Source: Lachnospiraceae bacterium (GTDB lineage Bacteria > Bacillota > Clostridia > Lachnospirales > Lachnospiraceae). From it: DNA of 64,000 bases. Shown here in pieces: positions 8,618-17,691 of this stretch. Within the stretch, counting starts at the first letter, position 1; each line of letters begins with the position of its first letter. Under the pieces are notes generated by a model. The model saw only the letters and a program-made list of their open reading frames with translations, was not told the DNA's origin and did no database searches. The DNA lies in the NCBI GenBank assembly GCA_021202075.1, contig JAJQDT010000104.1, forward strand, positions 1-64,000, in the 5' to 3' direction. Position numbers and translations under genes: made by a program.

Positions 8618-8724
8618 TTGAAAATTCTGCATTTTTGATTCTCCTATTTGGAGAATGGTTCTTTTGTGGTATACTTTATACGAAATGAGGGATTTGTTAT
8701 CGAGAAAGAAGAATTGCAATTATT

Positions 8725-8764
8725 TTTTGAAATAAGTCGAACACAATCTCATTGGCTTTAGATG
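8725..8764 (+). repeat. Intergenic repeat, copy 1
   Basis: TTTTGAAATAAGTCGAACACAATCTCATTGGCTTTAGATG; near-identical to 9960-9998. Confidence 0.75.
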
Positions 8765-8800
8765 ATTGTGTTGTTCACAGGATCAGGGGAGGAGCAATTT

Positions 8801-9922
8801 ATGGATCAACAGAATCTTTTTCGTGTGGCGGGCCTGTTTTCTTTTGAGGGAGAGCCGGTGGAAATCATTCCGTATGGAAATGGACACATTAATGATACGT
8901 TTCGGGTTACCTGCTGCCCGGCGGCAGGGGTGAGGCGCTATATTCTTCAGAGAATGAACCGGAATGTGTTTGAACGGCCGGAGGAGCTGATGGAGAACCT
9001 GTGCGGCGTTACCGAATGGCTGAAAAAGAAAATTACGGAAACTGGGGGCGACGCGCTGCGGGAGACGCTGAGTCTTGTTCCGGTGCGCGATGGGAGGCCT
9101 TATCTGAAGGATGCGGACGGAGAGTACTGGAGAGCCTATCTCTTTATTGAGAATGCCACCAGCTATGATCTGGTCGAGAAGGATGAGGACTTCTATCAGA
9201 GCGCGGTTGCGTTCGGCCGCTTTCAGCGCCTGCTTGCCGACTACCCGGCTGATACGCTGCATGAGACGATTCCGGATTTTCACAATACGCCGGATCGCCT
9301 GGCAAAATTTGAGACTGCGCTTGAAGCAGATGTGTGCGGGCGCGCAAACGAGGTTCAGGAAGAAATCCGCTTTGTTCTGGAACGGCGTTCGCTCGCCCAT
9401 GCGCTCACAGACTGTCTGCGGGACGGTATGCTGCCGCTGCGCGTGACACACAACGACACGAAGCTGAATAATGTCATGATTGATGATCAGAGCGGAAAAG
9501 CGATCTGCGTGATCGATTTGGACACGGTAATGCCCGGTCTGTCCCTTTATGATTTTGGGGACTCCATTCGCTTTGGCGCGAGCACGGCAGCAGAGGATGA
9601 GCAGGATCTGAGCAAGGTTTCCTGCAGCCTGCATTTGTTTGAGCTGTATGCCAAAGGGTACATTGAGGGTTGTGCAGGCGCGCTGACTGACGCGGAGCTT
9701 GACCTGCTTCCGATGGGGGCAATTGTGATGACGTTCGAGTGCGGCATCCGGTTTTTGACCGATTATCTGGAAGGCGATCATTATTTTAAAATTCATCGCG
9801 AGGAACACAATCTTGACCGCGCCCGCACGCAGTTCCGGCTCGTAGCGGATATGGAAGAGAAGCTGCCGCAGATGAAGGAGATTGTGAAACGATTGCGCTC
9901 TGAAGCCAGACTTGATGATTAA
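8801..9922 (+). CDS. Phosphotransferase (APH-like), N-acetylhexosamine 1-kinase (NahK)-like
   Basis: 'EIIPYGNGHINDTFRV', 'LRVTHNDTKLNNVMID', 'CVIDLDTVMPGLSLYDFGDSIRFGA' motifs; ATG at 8801 with GGGGAGGAG. Confidence 0.8.
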   Translation: MDQQNLFRVAGLFSFEGEPVEIIPYGNGHINDTFRVTCCPAAGVRRYILQRMNRNVFERPEELMENLCGVTEWLKKKITETGGDALRETLSLVPVRDGRPYLKDADGEYWRAYLFIENATSYDLVEKDEDFYQSAVAFGRFQRLLADYPADTLHETIPDFHNTPDRLAKFETALEADVCGRANEVQEEIRFVLERRSLAHALTDCLRDGMLPLRVTHNDTKLNNVMIDDQSGKAICVIDLDTVMPGLSLYDFGDSIRFGASTAAEDEQDLSKVSCSLHLFELYAKGYIEGCAGALTDAELDLLPMGAIVMTFECGIRFLTDYLEGDHYFKIHREEHNLDRARTQFRLVADMEEKLPQMKEIVKRLRSEARLDD

Positions 9923-9959
9923 ATGTTATGTGCTTTTGATGCCCAAACCATGGTTTGCC

Positions 9960-9998
9960 TTTTGAAATAAGTTGAATGCAATCTCATTGAGCTTAGAT
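9960..9998 (+). repeat. Intergenic repeat, copy 2
   Basis: TTTTGAAATAAGTTGAATGCAATCTCATTGAGCTTAGAT; matches 8725-8764. Confidence 0.75.
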
Positions 9999-10031
9999 AT
10001 GGGGTGGTTCATATACAAGGAGGTTCTGACA

Positions 10032-11075
10032 ATGAAGATCGCCTGTATTCAGATGAAGGTTCAAAAAGAAAATGACGCAAATCTCCGGGCTGCCTGCGGG
10101 TTCGTCCGGCAGGCGGCGCGGCAGGGAGCGGATTTTGTCATACTCCCGGAAATGTTCTGCTGCCCGTATGAGACTGCGAACTTTCCGGTTTACGCGCAGC
10201 CTGAGGGCGGAGAGAACTGGCAGACGCTCTCTGACTGCGCGCGAGAAAATCAGGTCTATCTGGCGGCAGGCTCCATGCCGGAGTGTTCCCCGCCGGAATG
10301 CGAAGCAGGAAGACATTTAAGGGAATCATCGACGGGTGGGAGAGAGTCGGCGGATATTGCTTCAGAGTATTGTACAGGTAATTCTTCGGAATACTATGCA
10401 GATAACCCTCCAGAATACCATGCAGATAACGCTTCGGAAGGTATGCAGAAAGAAACGCTGAAAGAAGCGCTAAAAGAAACGCTGCTGGTATACAATACCA
10501 GCTACATATTTAACCGTCAGGGCGAGCAGATCGCAAAGCACCGGAAAATGCATTTGTTTGATATTGATATCAGGGGCGGGCAGCGCTTTTTCGAGAGTGA
10601 AACGCTGACGGCAGGCAGTCAGGTGACCGTATTCGATACGGAATTCGGCCGGATGGGGCTGATGATCTGTTTTGACATCCGCTTTCCAGAGCTTGCGCGC
10701 CTGATGGCCTTAAATGGCGCCAGGGCAATCCTGGTTCCGGCTGCTTTTAACATGACGACAGGACCGGCGCACTGGGAGCTGGCTTTCCGCTCACGGGCGG
10801 TGGACAACCAGGTGTTCATGGTTGGCTGCTCTCCGGCGAGGGATATGGAGAGCAGCTATCATGCTTACGGAAATTCACTGGTGGTATCGCCGTGGGGCGA
10901 TATCCGTGCGCGGCTGGACGAGAGGGAGAGTATTCTTTTCTGCGATATTGATTTAAATGAAACGGGGACAATCCGGGAGCAGCTTCCGCTTTTGCGCGCA
11001 CGGCGGACGGATGTGTATCGGCTGGACGAAAGCATAAAATGTATGAAAGGGCGCGACAGTTGCTCAGGCGCTTAA
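10032..11075 (+). CDS. Nitrilase/omega-amidase-like carbon-nitrogen hydrolase
   Basis: Catalytic motifs 'DFVILPEMF', 'KHRKMHLFDIDI', 'GLMICFDIRFPELAR'; contains an in-frame repeat insertion. Confidence 0.88.
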   Translation: MKIACIQMKVQKENDANLRAACGFVRQAARQGADFVILPEMFCCPYETANFPVYAQPEGGENWQTLSDCARENQVYLAAGSMPECSPPECEAGRHLRESSTGGRESADIASEYCTGNSSEYYADNPPEYHADNASEGMQKETLKEALKETLLVYNTSYIFNRQGEQIAKHRKMHLFDIDIRGGQRFFESETLTAGSQVTVFDTEFGRMGLMICFDIRFPELARLMALNGARAILVPAAFNMTTGPAHWELAFRSRAVDNQVFMVGCSPARDMESSYHAYGNSLVVSPWGDIRARLDERESILFCDIDLNETGTIREQLPLLRARRTDVYRLDESIKCMKGRDSCSGA

Positions 11076-11329
11076 GAACGATTACCTGCGCATTTTGGAA
11101 AAGCTTTGGTTCCGGCTTGTCCGGAACAGCATTCTGAGGCGAAATTCCGCCGGTTGCCTGTGTGACGCCAGATTGTTTGCTGCATAGGAGATTCTGTGCA
11201 ATTTTGGTCTTGTACATTCTCTGAGAATCAGTTAGAATAGGAAAACGAATGGGCAGAAATAGTTTAAGTCTTCAGACGTAAGCCAGTTGGAATGTCCATG
11301 AAAATTATATTCAGTTACAGGAGTATACT

Positions 11330-12331
11330 ATGCAGGAAAATAATCTGACAGATGCTAAAAACCAGACAAGACCGGCAAGCTTTAAAATCATCGGTACCGG
11401 CAGCTGTGTGCCGGAGAATATCGTGACGAATGAAGACCTGACGGTCTTTCTTGATACCAGTGATGAGTGGATTCGCAGCCGAAGCGGGATCGAGCAGAGG
11501 CACATCTGCACGACCGAGACGACGTCGCAGCTTGCCTTAAAGGCTGCGCAGAACGCACTGGAAAACGCGAACACCACAGCAGATGAAATCGACATGATTC
11601 TCTGTGCGACGATCAGCGGTGAATATGTCTGCCCGTCGATGGCGGCGCTGGTGCAGCGCGATCTGGGGGCGCAGTGCCCCTGCGTTGACCTGAGCGCAGC
11701 GTGCACCGGGTGGATTTATCTGATGGACATGGCATCCGCTTTTTTTGCTAGAGGCGGTATCCGTAAAATGCTGCTGATCGGAGCGGAATCCATGTCCCGC
11801 ATCCTGAACTGGCACGATCGCTCCACGGCAGTCCTGTTTGGAGATGGAGCCGGTGCGGTGGTACTGGAGCCGGGAGATGGCTATCTGGCGTCGTCCTTTG
11901 TGACAGACGGGAACGACGGGGTTATCGCGATTCCCACGAAAAACGGGATTTCCCCCTGGTATGCCAATGAACAGAAGCTTCCGCTGGTTCATATGGACGG
12001 GCAGGAGACGTATAAATTCGCTGTACATAATCTGCCGAAGCGCATAGACGAGGTACTGGAGAAGGCCGGACTGAAGGAGGAAGACCTGGACTGGGTGATT
12101 CCGCACCAGGCGAACAAGCGCATCATTGACAGCGCCGCGCGCCGGATGAAGGGCGTTCCGGAGGATCATTTCTGCGTGAACCTCCAGAAATACGGAAATA
12201 CCTCCGCAGCAAGCATACCGCTGGTCCTCGACGAGTGGAACCGCGCCGGGAAGTTTCAGGAGGGCGATCTGATCGTGATGGTGGCATTCGGCGGCGGTCT
12301 CTCCAGCGCGGCATGTCTCGTGCGGTGGTGA
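11330..12331 (+). CDS. fabH: 3-oxoacyl-[ACP] synthase III
   Basis: 'DTSDEWIRSRSGIEQRHIC', catalytic 'VDLSAACTGW', 'VIPHQANKRIIDSAARRM', 'KYGNTSAASIPLVLDEW'. Confidence 0.94.
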   Translation: MQENNLTDAKNQTRPASFKIIGTGSCVPENIVTNEDLTVFLDTSDEWIRSRSGIEQRHICTTETTSQLALKAAQNALENANTTADEIDMILCATISGEYVCPSMAALVQRDLGAQCPCVDLSAACTGWIYLMDMASAFFARGGIRKMLLIGAESMSRILNWHDRSTAVLFGDGAGAVVLEPGDGYLASSFVTDGNDGVIAIPTKNGISPWYANEQKLPLVHMDGQETYKFAVHNLPKRIDEVLEKAGLKEEDLDWVIPHQANKRIIDSAARRMKGVPEDHFCVNLQKYGNTSAASIPLVLDEWNRAGKFQEGDLIVMVAFGGGLSSAACLVRW

Positions 12332-12393
12332 TTTCTGCTGTATTGAGACGAGAAGGTAAGGCACTGGTGATATCTGCTGTATTGAGATAAGAA
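12326..12393 (+). repeat. Direct repeat (29-bp unit, period 39) overlapping the fabH stop codon
   Basis: TGGTGATTTCTGCTGTATTGAGACGAGAA / TGGTGATATCTGCTGTATTGAGATAAGAA. Confidence 0.8.
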
Positions 12394-12662
12394 CAATGGG
12401 CGCGTATGAACCCCTGAGTGCGTGTTTTTCATGAAAAAGTCCTGGACGTTTTTTCCGCTGAAAGCCTGACTTTTGGCTGATTGTTATTTTTCTTTATGTG
12501 TCGAGGCTTTTGTGGTTTGCGGTTCGCGCGTCAGGCTGTACAGGATGCATAAGTTATTTTGCTACAGTTCTTTAGAGCAGGAACCGTGATGGAAGTGGTC
12601 ACCTCCATCGGATGGTCATCATATAATACTCATGAATCAATCGGATTGTATGGGAGTTTGCG

Positions 12663-13577
12663 ATGGCAAAGGTGATTCTGGATGCCGGACACGGTGGCGC
12701 TGAACCCGGGGCGATTTACGGTGATCGCCGGGAGAAGGATGACAATCTGCGTCTGGCTCTTGCGGTTGGCGATATTTTGGAGGATAATGGTGTGGAGGTG
12801 GCGTATACACGGACGGAGGATGTGTATGATACGCCGCTGCAGAAGGCACAGATCGCCAATGAGGAGGGCGGAGATTTTTTTGTTTCATTTCATCGGAATT
12901 CCAGCCCAGAGGCGAACCAGTATTCCGGCGTAGAGACGCTGGTCTATGATCTGACAGGGGATAAGGTTTCCCTTGCTGAGGCTATTAATGCAGAGCTTGC
13001 GGAGATTGGGTTTCGGGACCTGGGTGTGAAAGAACGGCCGGATCTGATTGTTCTGAAGCGGACGCAGATGCCGGCGGTGCTGGTTGAGGTTGGGTTTTTG
13101 AATACAGATGCGGATAACCGGCTGTTTGATGAGGAGTTTCCGGCGGTGGCGGAGGCGATCGCCGGGGGAATCCTGAGTACACTCGAAGCGATGGGATATG
13201 CCGGGAGTGCAGGCACCTATGGAACCACATCCTCCAATGAGGATGTGGGCGTTTCGGGATCTGGAAATACGTTTGCTATTGACTCGGATTCCGGGAATAT
13301 GGCTGTCGGGGACACTGGCTCCGATAGAAATGATGCGGGCAGTTATAGGAACCCTTCCCCCCGGCTTTACCGGGTACAGGTGGGCGCGTACCGGAACCGG
13401 GCGTACGCGGAGGATCTGCTGTATCGCCTGCAGCAGCAGAATTATCCGGCGTTTCTGCTTTTTGATGATGGCCTGTATCAGGTGCAGGTGGGCGCGTTTG
13501 CGCAGCTGGAAAATGCGATACAGATGGAGGCGGCTCTGCGCCGGGCGGGGTATTCAACGTTTATTACTGCGGAGTAA
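12663..13577 (+). CDS. N-acetylmuramoyl-L-alanine amidase (Amidase_3) with C-terminal SPOR domain
   Basis: 'MAKVILDAGHGGAEPGAIYGDRREKDDNLRLAL...SFHRNSS...PAVLVEVGFLNTDAD' plus 'YRVQVGAYRNRAYAEDLLYRLQQQNYPAFLLFDDGLYQVQVGAF'. Confidence 0.93.
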   Translation: MAKVILDAGHGGAEPGAIYGDRREKDDNLRLALAVGDILEDNGVEVAYTRTEDVYDTPLQKAQIANEEGGDFFVSFHRNSSPEANQYSGVETLVYDLTGDKVSLAEAINAELAEIGFRDLGVKERPDLIVLKRTQMPAVLVEVGFLNTDADNRLFDEEFPAVAEAIAGGILSTLEAMGYAGSAGTYGTTSSNEDVGVSGSGNTFAIDSDSGNMAVGDTGSDRNDAGSYRNPSPRLYRVQVGAYRNRAYAEDLLYRLQQQNYPAFLLFDDGLYQVQVGAFAQLENAIQMEAALRRAGYSTFITAE

Positions 13578-13614
13578 GGATTTGAAAAGTGCTGTTGAAA
13601 ATGGATGAAGATGA

Positions 13615-14748
13615 ATGACTGACGGGATGAATATGGAACCATTGAAAGTGAATAAGGATCTTCTGAAGCAGATTCAGGCACCTCTTTTGAACTGGTTTGT
13701 GGAACATGCGCGGGTGCTTCCCTGGCGGGAGCGCCCTTTGCCGTATTATATCTGGGTGTCGGAAATCATGCTGCAGCAGACCAGGGTAGAGGCGGTCAAA
13801 CCGTATTTTGAGCGTTTTATGCGGGAGCTGCCGGATATTCGCGCGCTCGCCGACTGTCCGGAGGATCGGCTGATGAAACTGTGGGAGGGGCTGGGCTATT
13901 ACAGCAGGGCACGGAATTTGCAGAGGGCCGCCCAGATTGTGATGGAAACGTATGACGGCAAATTGCCGGAGAACTATGAGGAGCTGATCCGGCTTCCGGG
14001 AATCGGCAGCTACACGGCGGGGGCAATCGCTTCGATTGCGTATGGACAGGCAGTACCGGCGGTTGATGGCAATGTGCTGCGCGTACTGAGCCGTATTACG
14101 GAAAATGCGGAGGATATCTCGAAGCAGTCCACGAAAAAAAGTGCGGAGGATGCGCTTCACGCGGTGATGCCCCCGGATGCTCCCGGTGTATTTAATCAGG
14201 CGCTGATGGAGCTTGGCGCACTCATCTGTGTACCGAACGGATATCCTCAGTGCGGTGATTGCCCGCTTCGATCTTTATGCAGGGCGTCGCTGGATGGCCG
14301 CCAGACGGAATTTCCGGTAAAGACGCCGAAAAAGCCGCGTCGGATCGAAGAGCGCACTGTGTTTGTTATTCGAGATAGCAGCCATGCCGCCCTGCGCCGT
14401 CGCCCAGCGCGCGGGCTTCTGGCCGGGCTTTACGAGCTGCCGAATGAGAAGGGCAGTCTGTCGATGGAGGAAGCGCTTGATTGGGTTGCGTCTCTTGAGT
14501 TTTTGCCTATTCGCATTCATCCGCTGCCGGAGGCAAAACACATATTCAGCCATGTGGAATGGCATATGACGGGCTATTCTGTGCTGGTGGAGGACTGTGA
14601 AAAACAGGTGGTTCCTTCCGATACAGACAGTTCAGATGCGAAAAGTCCTCTGTTTTTTATTGAGCCGGATGTGATCCGCCGCAAGTATCCCATTCCGTCC
14701 GCATTTGATGCATACCGAAAGTTTATCTTGCCAGAAAGTGAATTTTGA
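13615..14748 (+). CDS. mutY: A/G-specific adenine glycosylase
   Basis: 'LPWRERPLPYYIWVSEIMLQQTRVEAVKPYFERF', HhH 'LPGIGSYTAGAIASIAYGQAVPAVDGNVLRVLSR', Fe-S 'CVPNGYPQCGDCPLRSLC'. Confidence 0.95.
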   Translation: MTDGMNMEPLKVNKDLLKQIQAPLLNWFVEHARVLPWRERPLPYYIWVSEIMLQQTRVEAVKPYFERFMRELPDIRALADCPEDRLMKLWEGLGYYSRARNLQRAAQIVMETYDGKLPENYEELIRLPGIGSYTAGAIASIAYGQAVPAVDGNVLRVLSRITENAEDISKQSTKKSAEDALHAVMPPDAPGVFNQALMELGALICVPNGYPQCGDCPLRSLCRASLDGRQTEFPVKTPKKPRRIEERTVFVIRDSSHAALRRRPARGLLAGLYELPNEKGSLSMEEALDWVASLEFLPIRIHPLPEAKHIFSHVEWHMTGYSVLVEDCEKQVVPSDTDSSDAKSPLFFIEPDVIRRKYPIPSAFDAYRKFILPESEF

Positions 14749-14794
14749 GATAGTATAAACACAGCTATGCCTATGATGATTGGGGGAATTTGTT

Positions 14795-15817
14795 ATGAAG
14801 ATACTAACGGTAGCGATACCATGCTACAATTCAGAGGAATATATGGAGAAATGCATCAATTCGATTCTGCCGGTCGGTGAGGCGGTGGAGATTCTGATCG
14901 TGGACGACGGCTCTACGAAGGACCGGACCGGGCAGATTGCGGACAGTTATGCGGCGCGCTATCCGGACATCGTCCGCGCGGTGCACCAGGAGAACGGCGG
15001 CCACGGCGAGGCAGTAAATGCCGGTCTGCGCAGTGCGACCGGGCGGTATTATAAGGTCGTGGACAGCGACGACTGGGTGAATACAAAGGGGCTTGCGAAA
15101 ATTGTCCGCACTATGCAGGATCTGGAAAAAGAGGGCGGAGTCGATCTGCTGCTCGCGAATTTTGTCTATGATAAGGTGGGCGCAATGCATAAGCGCCTGA
15201 TGCGGTTTAAGAATGTGTTTCCGCAGGATCGGGTATTTGATTGGGACGAGATGCACAGAATGCATATATCGCAGTATATTCTGATGCACAATATTTTTTA
15301 CCGCACACAGATGCTTCGGGATTCGGGTATGGAGCTTCCAAAGCATACCTTTTATGTGGACAATATTTTTGCGTTCCAGCCGCTGCCGTATGTGAAACGT
15401 CTGTATTACATGGATGTGAACCTGTACCATTATTTTATCGGGCGGGAGGATCAGTCGGTCAATGAGAAGGTGATGATCAGCCGGATTGACCAGCAGATTC
15501 TTGTGAATAAGATTATGATTGATGTGTTGGCGGCGGAAGACTTTTCCGATAAAAGCCCGGCGGTGAAGAAATATATGCTGAATTATCTGTCCAAGATTAT
15601 GACGGTGACTTCGATTATGCTGATTCTCTCCAGAACGGAGGAGGCTCTGCAGAAAAAAGAGGACATCTGGGCTTATCTGAAGGGAAAGGATGCGGACGCG
15701 TATCGGTCGCTTCGAAGAAATTTGCTTGGTATCTTTATGAACCTGCCGGGCAGAGCCGGCAGGAAAGTATCCGTTGGCGCCTACAAGGTGGCGCAGAAGT
15801 TTGTGGGATTTAATTAA
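14795..15817 (+). CDS. Family 2 glycosyltransferase
   Basis: 'VAIPCYNSEEYMEKCINSILPVGEAVEILIVDDGSTKDRTGQIADSYAARYPDIVRAVHQENGGHGEAVNAGLRSATGRYYKVVDSDDWV'. Confidence 0.92.
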   Translation: MKILTVAIPCYNSEEYMEKCINSILPVGEAVEILIVDDGSTKDRTGQIADSYAARYPDIVRAVHQENGGHGEAVNAGLRSATGRYYKVVDSDDWVNTKGLAKIVRTMQDLEKEGGVDLLLANFVYDKVGAMHKRLMRFKNVFPQDRVFDWDEMHRMHISQYILMHNIFYRTQMLRDSGMELPKHTFYVDNIFAFQPLPYVKRLYYMDVNLYHYFIGREDQSVNEKVMISRIDQQILVNKIMIDVLAAEDFSDKSPAVKKYMLNYLSKIMTVTSIMLILSRTEEALQKKEDIWAYLKGKDADAYRSLRRNLLGIFMNLPGRAGRKVSVGAYKVAQKFVGFN

Positions 15818-15894
15818 TACATTTACCAATCTATTGATTCGCCTGTGATTGATGCAGAACGCGAATCCCTGACCTGTCATTTAGAATAGCTGCC

Positions 15895-16335
15895 TTACTT
15901 CTTCTTGCGCGAGGTGTGATATTTTTCCTCACAGTACAGACAGCGGTAGATTTCTTCCTCCGGGTCGGCCAGGTAAAAGATGTGATCCAGCTCCTGCTCG
16001 ATGGAGGTGATGCAGCGCGGGTTCCGGCATTTGATGATGTTGATCAGGCGCTGCGGCAGCTCGACCCTCTTTTTCTCAACTATTTCGCCGTCCTGGATGA
16101 TGTTGACGGTGATGGTGTGGTCGATGTAGCCGAGTACGTTCAGATCCAGTCGGTCGATCGGGCATTCGACCTTGATGATGTCCTTTTTGCCCATCTTGCT
16201 GCTGTGCGCGTTTTTGATGATCGCGACACAGCAATCCATGCGGTCAAGCTTCAGGTAGCGGTATAGATCCATGCTTTTGCCCGCCTCAATGTGGTCGAGC
16301 ACCACGCCCTCATTTAATTTTCCTACATTTAACAT
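15895..16335 (-). CDS. pyrI: Aspartate carbamoyltransferase regulatory subunit
   Basis: 'MLNVGKLNEGVVLDHIEAGKSMDLYRYLKLD', zinc cysteines 'CRNPRC...CLYCEEK'. Confidence 0.94.
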   Translation of the reverse strand: MLNVGKLNEGVVLDHIEAGKSMDLYRYLKLDRMDCCVAIIKNAHSSKMGKKDIIKVECPIDRLDLNVLGYIDHTITVNIIQDGEIVEKKRVELPQRLINIIKCRNPRCITSIEQELDHIFYLADPEEEIYRCLYCEEKYHTSRKKK

Positions 16336-16480
16336 AATTCCATCCTCTCATTTACCATTATTCATGTTTTCTGTATATTTCAAACGAATGAATGCAATGA
16401 ATACCATCTGAATACCATCTTTGTATGAGGAATTCAGGTTCGCTTCACATCACAGTTTTTCAATAGAATAATTGGAATAC

Positions 16481-17398
16481 TCAGACTTCAATTCCAAGTA
16501 ACGTGAGAATCAGCGCCATCCGCACATAGACGCCGTACTGTGCCTGTTTGAAATAAACGGCTCTCGGGTCGTCGTCTACCTCTGTGGAGATTTCGTTTAC
16601 GCGCGGGAGCGGGTGCAGCACCAGCATATCTTCACTTGCAAGCTTCATTTTTTCCGCGTCCAGGATATAGAAGTCCTTCATGCGGATGTAATCCTCTTCA
16701 TTGAAGAAACGTTCCTTCTGAACCCGGGTCATATAAAGCAGGTCAAGCTCCGGAATCGCATCTTCTAGGCGGACTTCCTCGCGGAATTCCTGATGACTTT
16801 TTTTCAGCACCCCGTCGCGTACATTGTCCGGCAGACGCAGCTCCTCCGGGGAGATCAGCACGAACCGGACATTCGGATAACGGACCAGCGCCTGGATCAG
16901 GGAGTGCACGGTTCGTCCGAATTTCAGGTCGCCGCACAGGCCGATGGTAAACCCGCCCAGCCGCCCTTTCAGGGAGCGGATGGTCAGCAGATCGGTCAGC
17001 GTCTGGGTCGGATGCTGATGCCCGCCGTCGCCGGCGTTGATGACTGGAATCGAGGATTTCATGGAGGCGACGAGCGGGGCGCCTTCTTTTGGATGGCGCA
17101 TGGCGCAGATGTCCGCATAGCAGGAAATGATGCGGATGGTGTCGGACACGCTCTCGCCTTTGGCGGCGGAGCTGGAATCGGCCGAAGAAAAACCAAGTAC
17201 GCTGCCTCCCAGATTCAGCATTGCTGCTTCGAAACTGAGACGGGTTCTGGTACTTGGTTCATAAAATAGAGTCGCTAATTTTTTGCCCTCGCAGGAATGG
17301 GAATAGCGGGAAGGGTGGGCTTCAATGTCGTTGGCAAGATCTAGAAGCCGGTCCAGCTCTTCCACGGACAAATCCAGTGGGCTCATCAGATGTTTCAT
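16481..17398 (-). CDS. pyrB: Aspartate carbamoyltransferase catalytic subunit
   Basis: '[49 protein letters not shown]', '[21 protein letters not shown]', '[14 protein letters not shown]'. Confidence 0.96.
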   Translation of the reverse strand: MKHLMSPLDLSVEELDRLLDLANDIEAHPSRYSHSCEGKKLATLFYEPSTRTRLSFEAAMLNLGGSVLGFSSADSSSAAKGESVSDTIRIISCYADICAMRHPKEGAPLVASMKSSIPVINAGDGGHQHPTQTLTDLLTIRSLKGRLGGFTIGLCGDLKFGRTVHSLIQALVRYPNVRFVLISPEELRLPDNVRDGVLKKSHQEFREEVRLEDAIPELDLLYMTRVQKERFFNEEDYIRMKDFYILDAEKMKLASEDMLVLHPLPRVNEISTEVDDDPRAVYFKQAQYGVYVRMALILTLLGIEV

Positions 17399-17478
17399 GG
17401 CATTTTTCTCCTTCAATGTTGATGACAGAACACAGGTGTCGAAAAACGGGAAACGCAGGTTTCCATGTAACCTGCACC

Positions 17479-17507
17479 ATCATACTCTATATTGGCCTGG
17501 ATTTCAA
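17479..17507 (-). promoter_or_regulatory. pyrB promoter
   Basis: On the minus strand: TTGAAA (17507-17502), 17 bp, TATGAT (17484-17479); GCAGGTTACATGGAAACCTGC hairpin at 17475-17455 at the predicted 5' end of the mRNA. Confidence 0.65.
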
Positions 17508-17691
17508 GAATTATTTCTTTTATTAAAATTTAAGAGTATTCGCATTGACTTCCGGACGGATTTTCGGTATGATATCAAAGAAGCTGGCGAAGGTGGCCAA
17601 AGCCGACAGGGGCGTGTGCGGCGGTGGGCGTTTGCCCGCTTTCTTTGCGGTATACAGGAAAACAGAAGGGATTTCTGGTTTTTCGTAAGAA

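Noticed and set aside
8783-9808. 341-aa minus-strand ORF
   Set aside because: Antisense shadow of the NahK-like kinase; no recognisable motifs.
14831-15880. 349-aa minus-strand ORF
   Set aside because: Antisense to a convincing GT2 glycosyltransferase; no domain signature.
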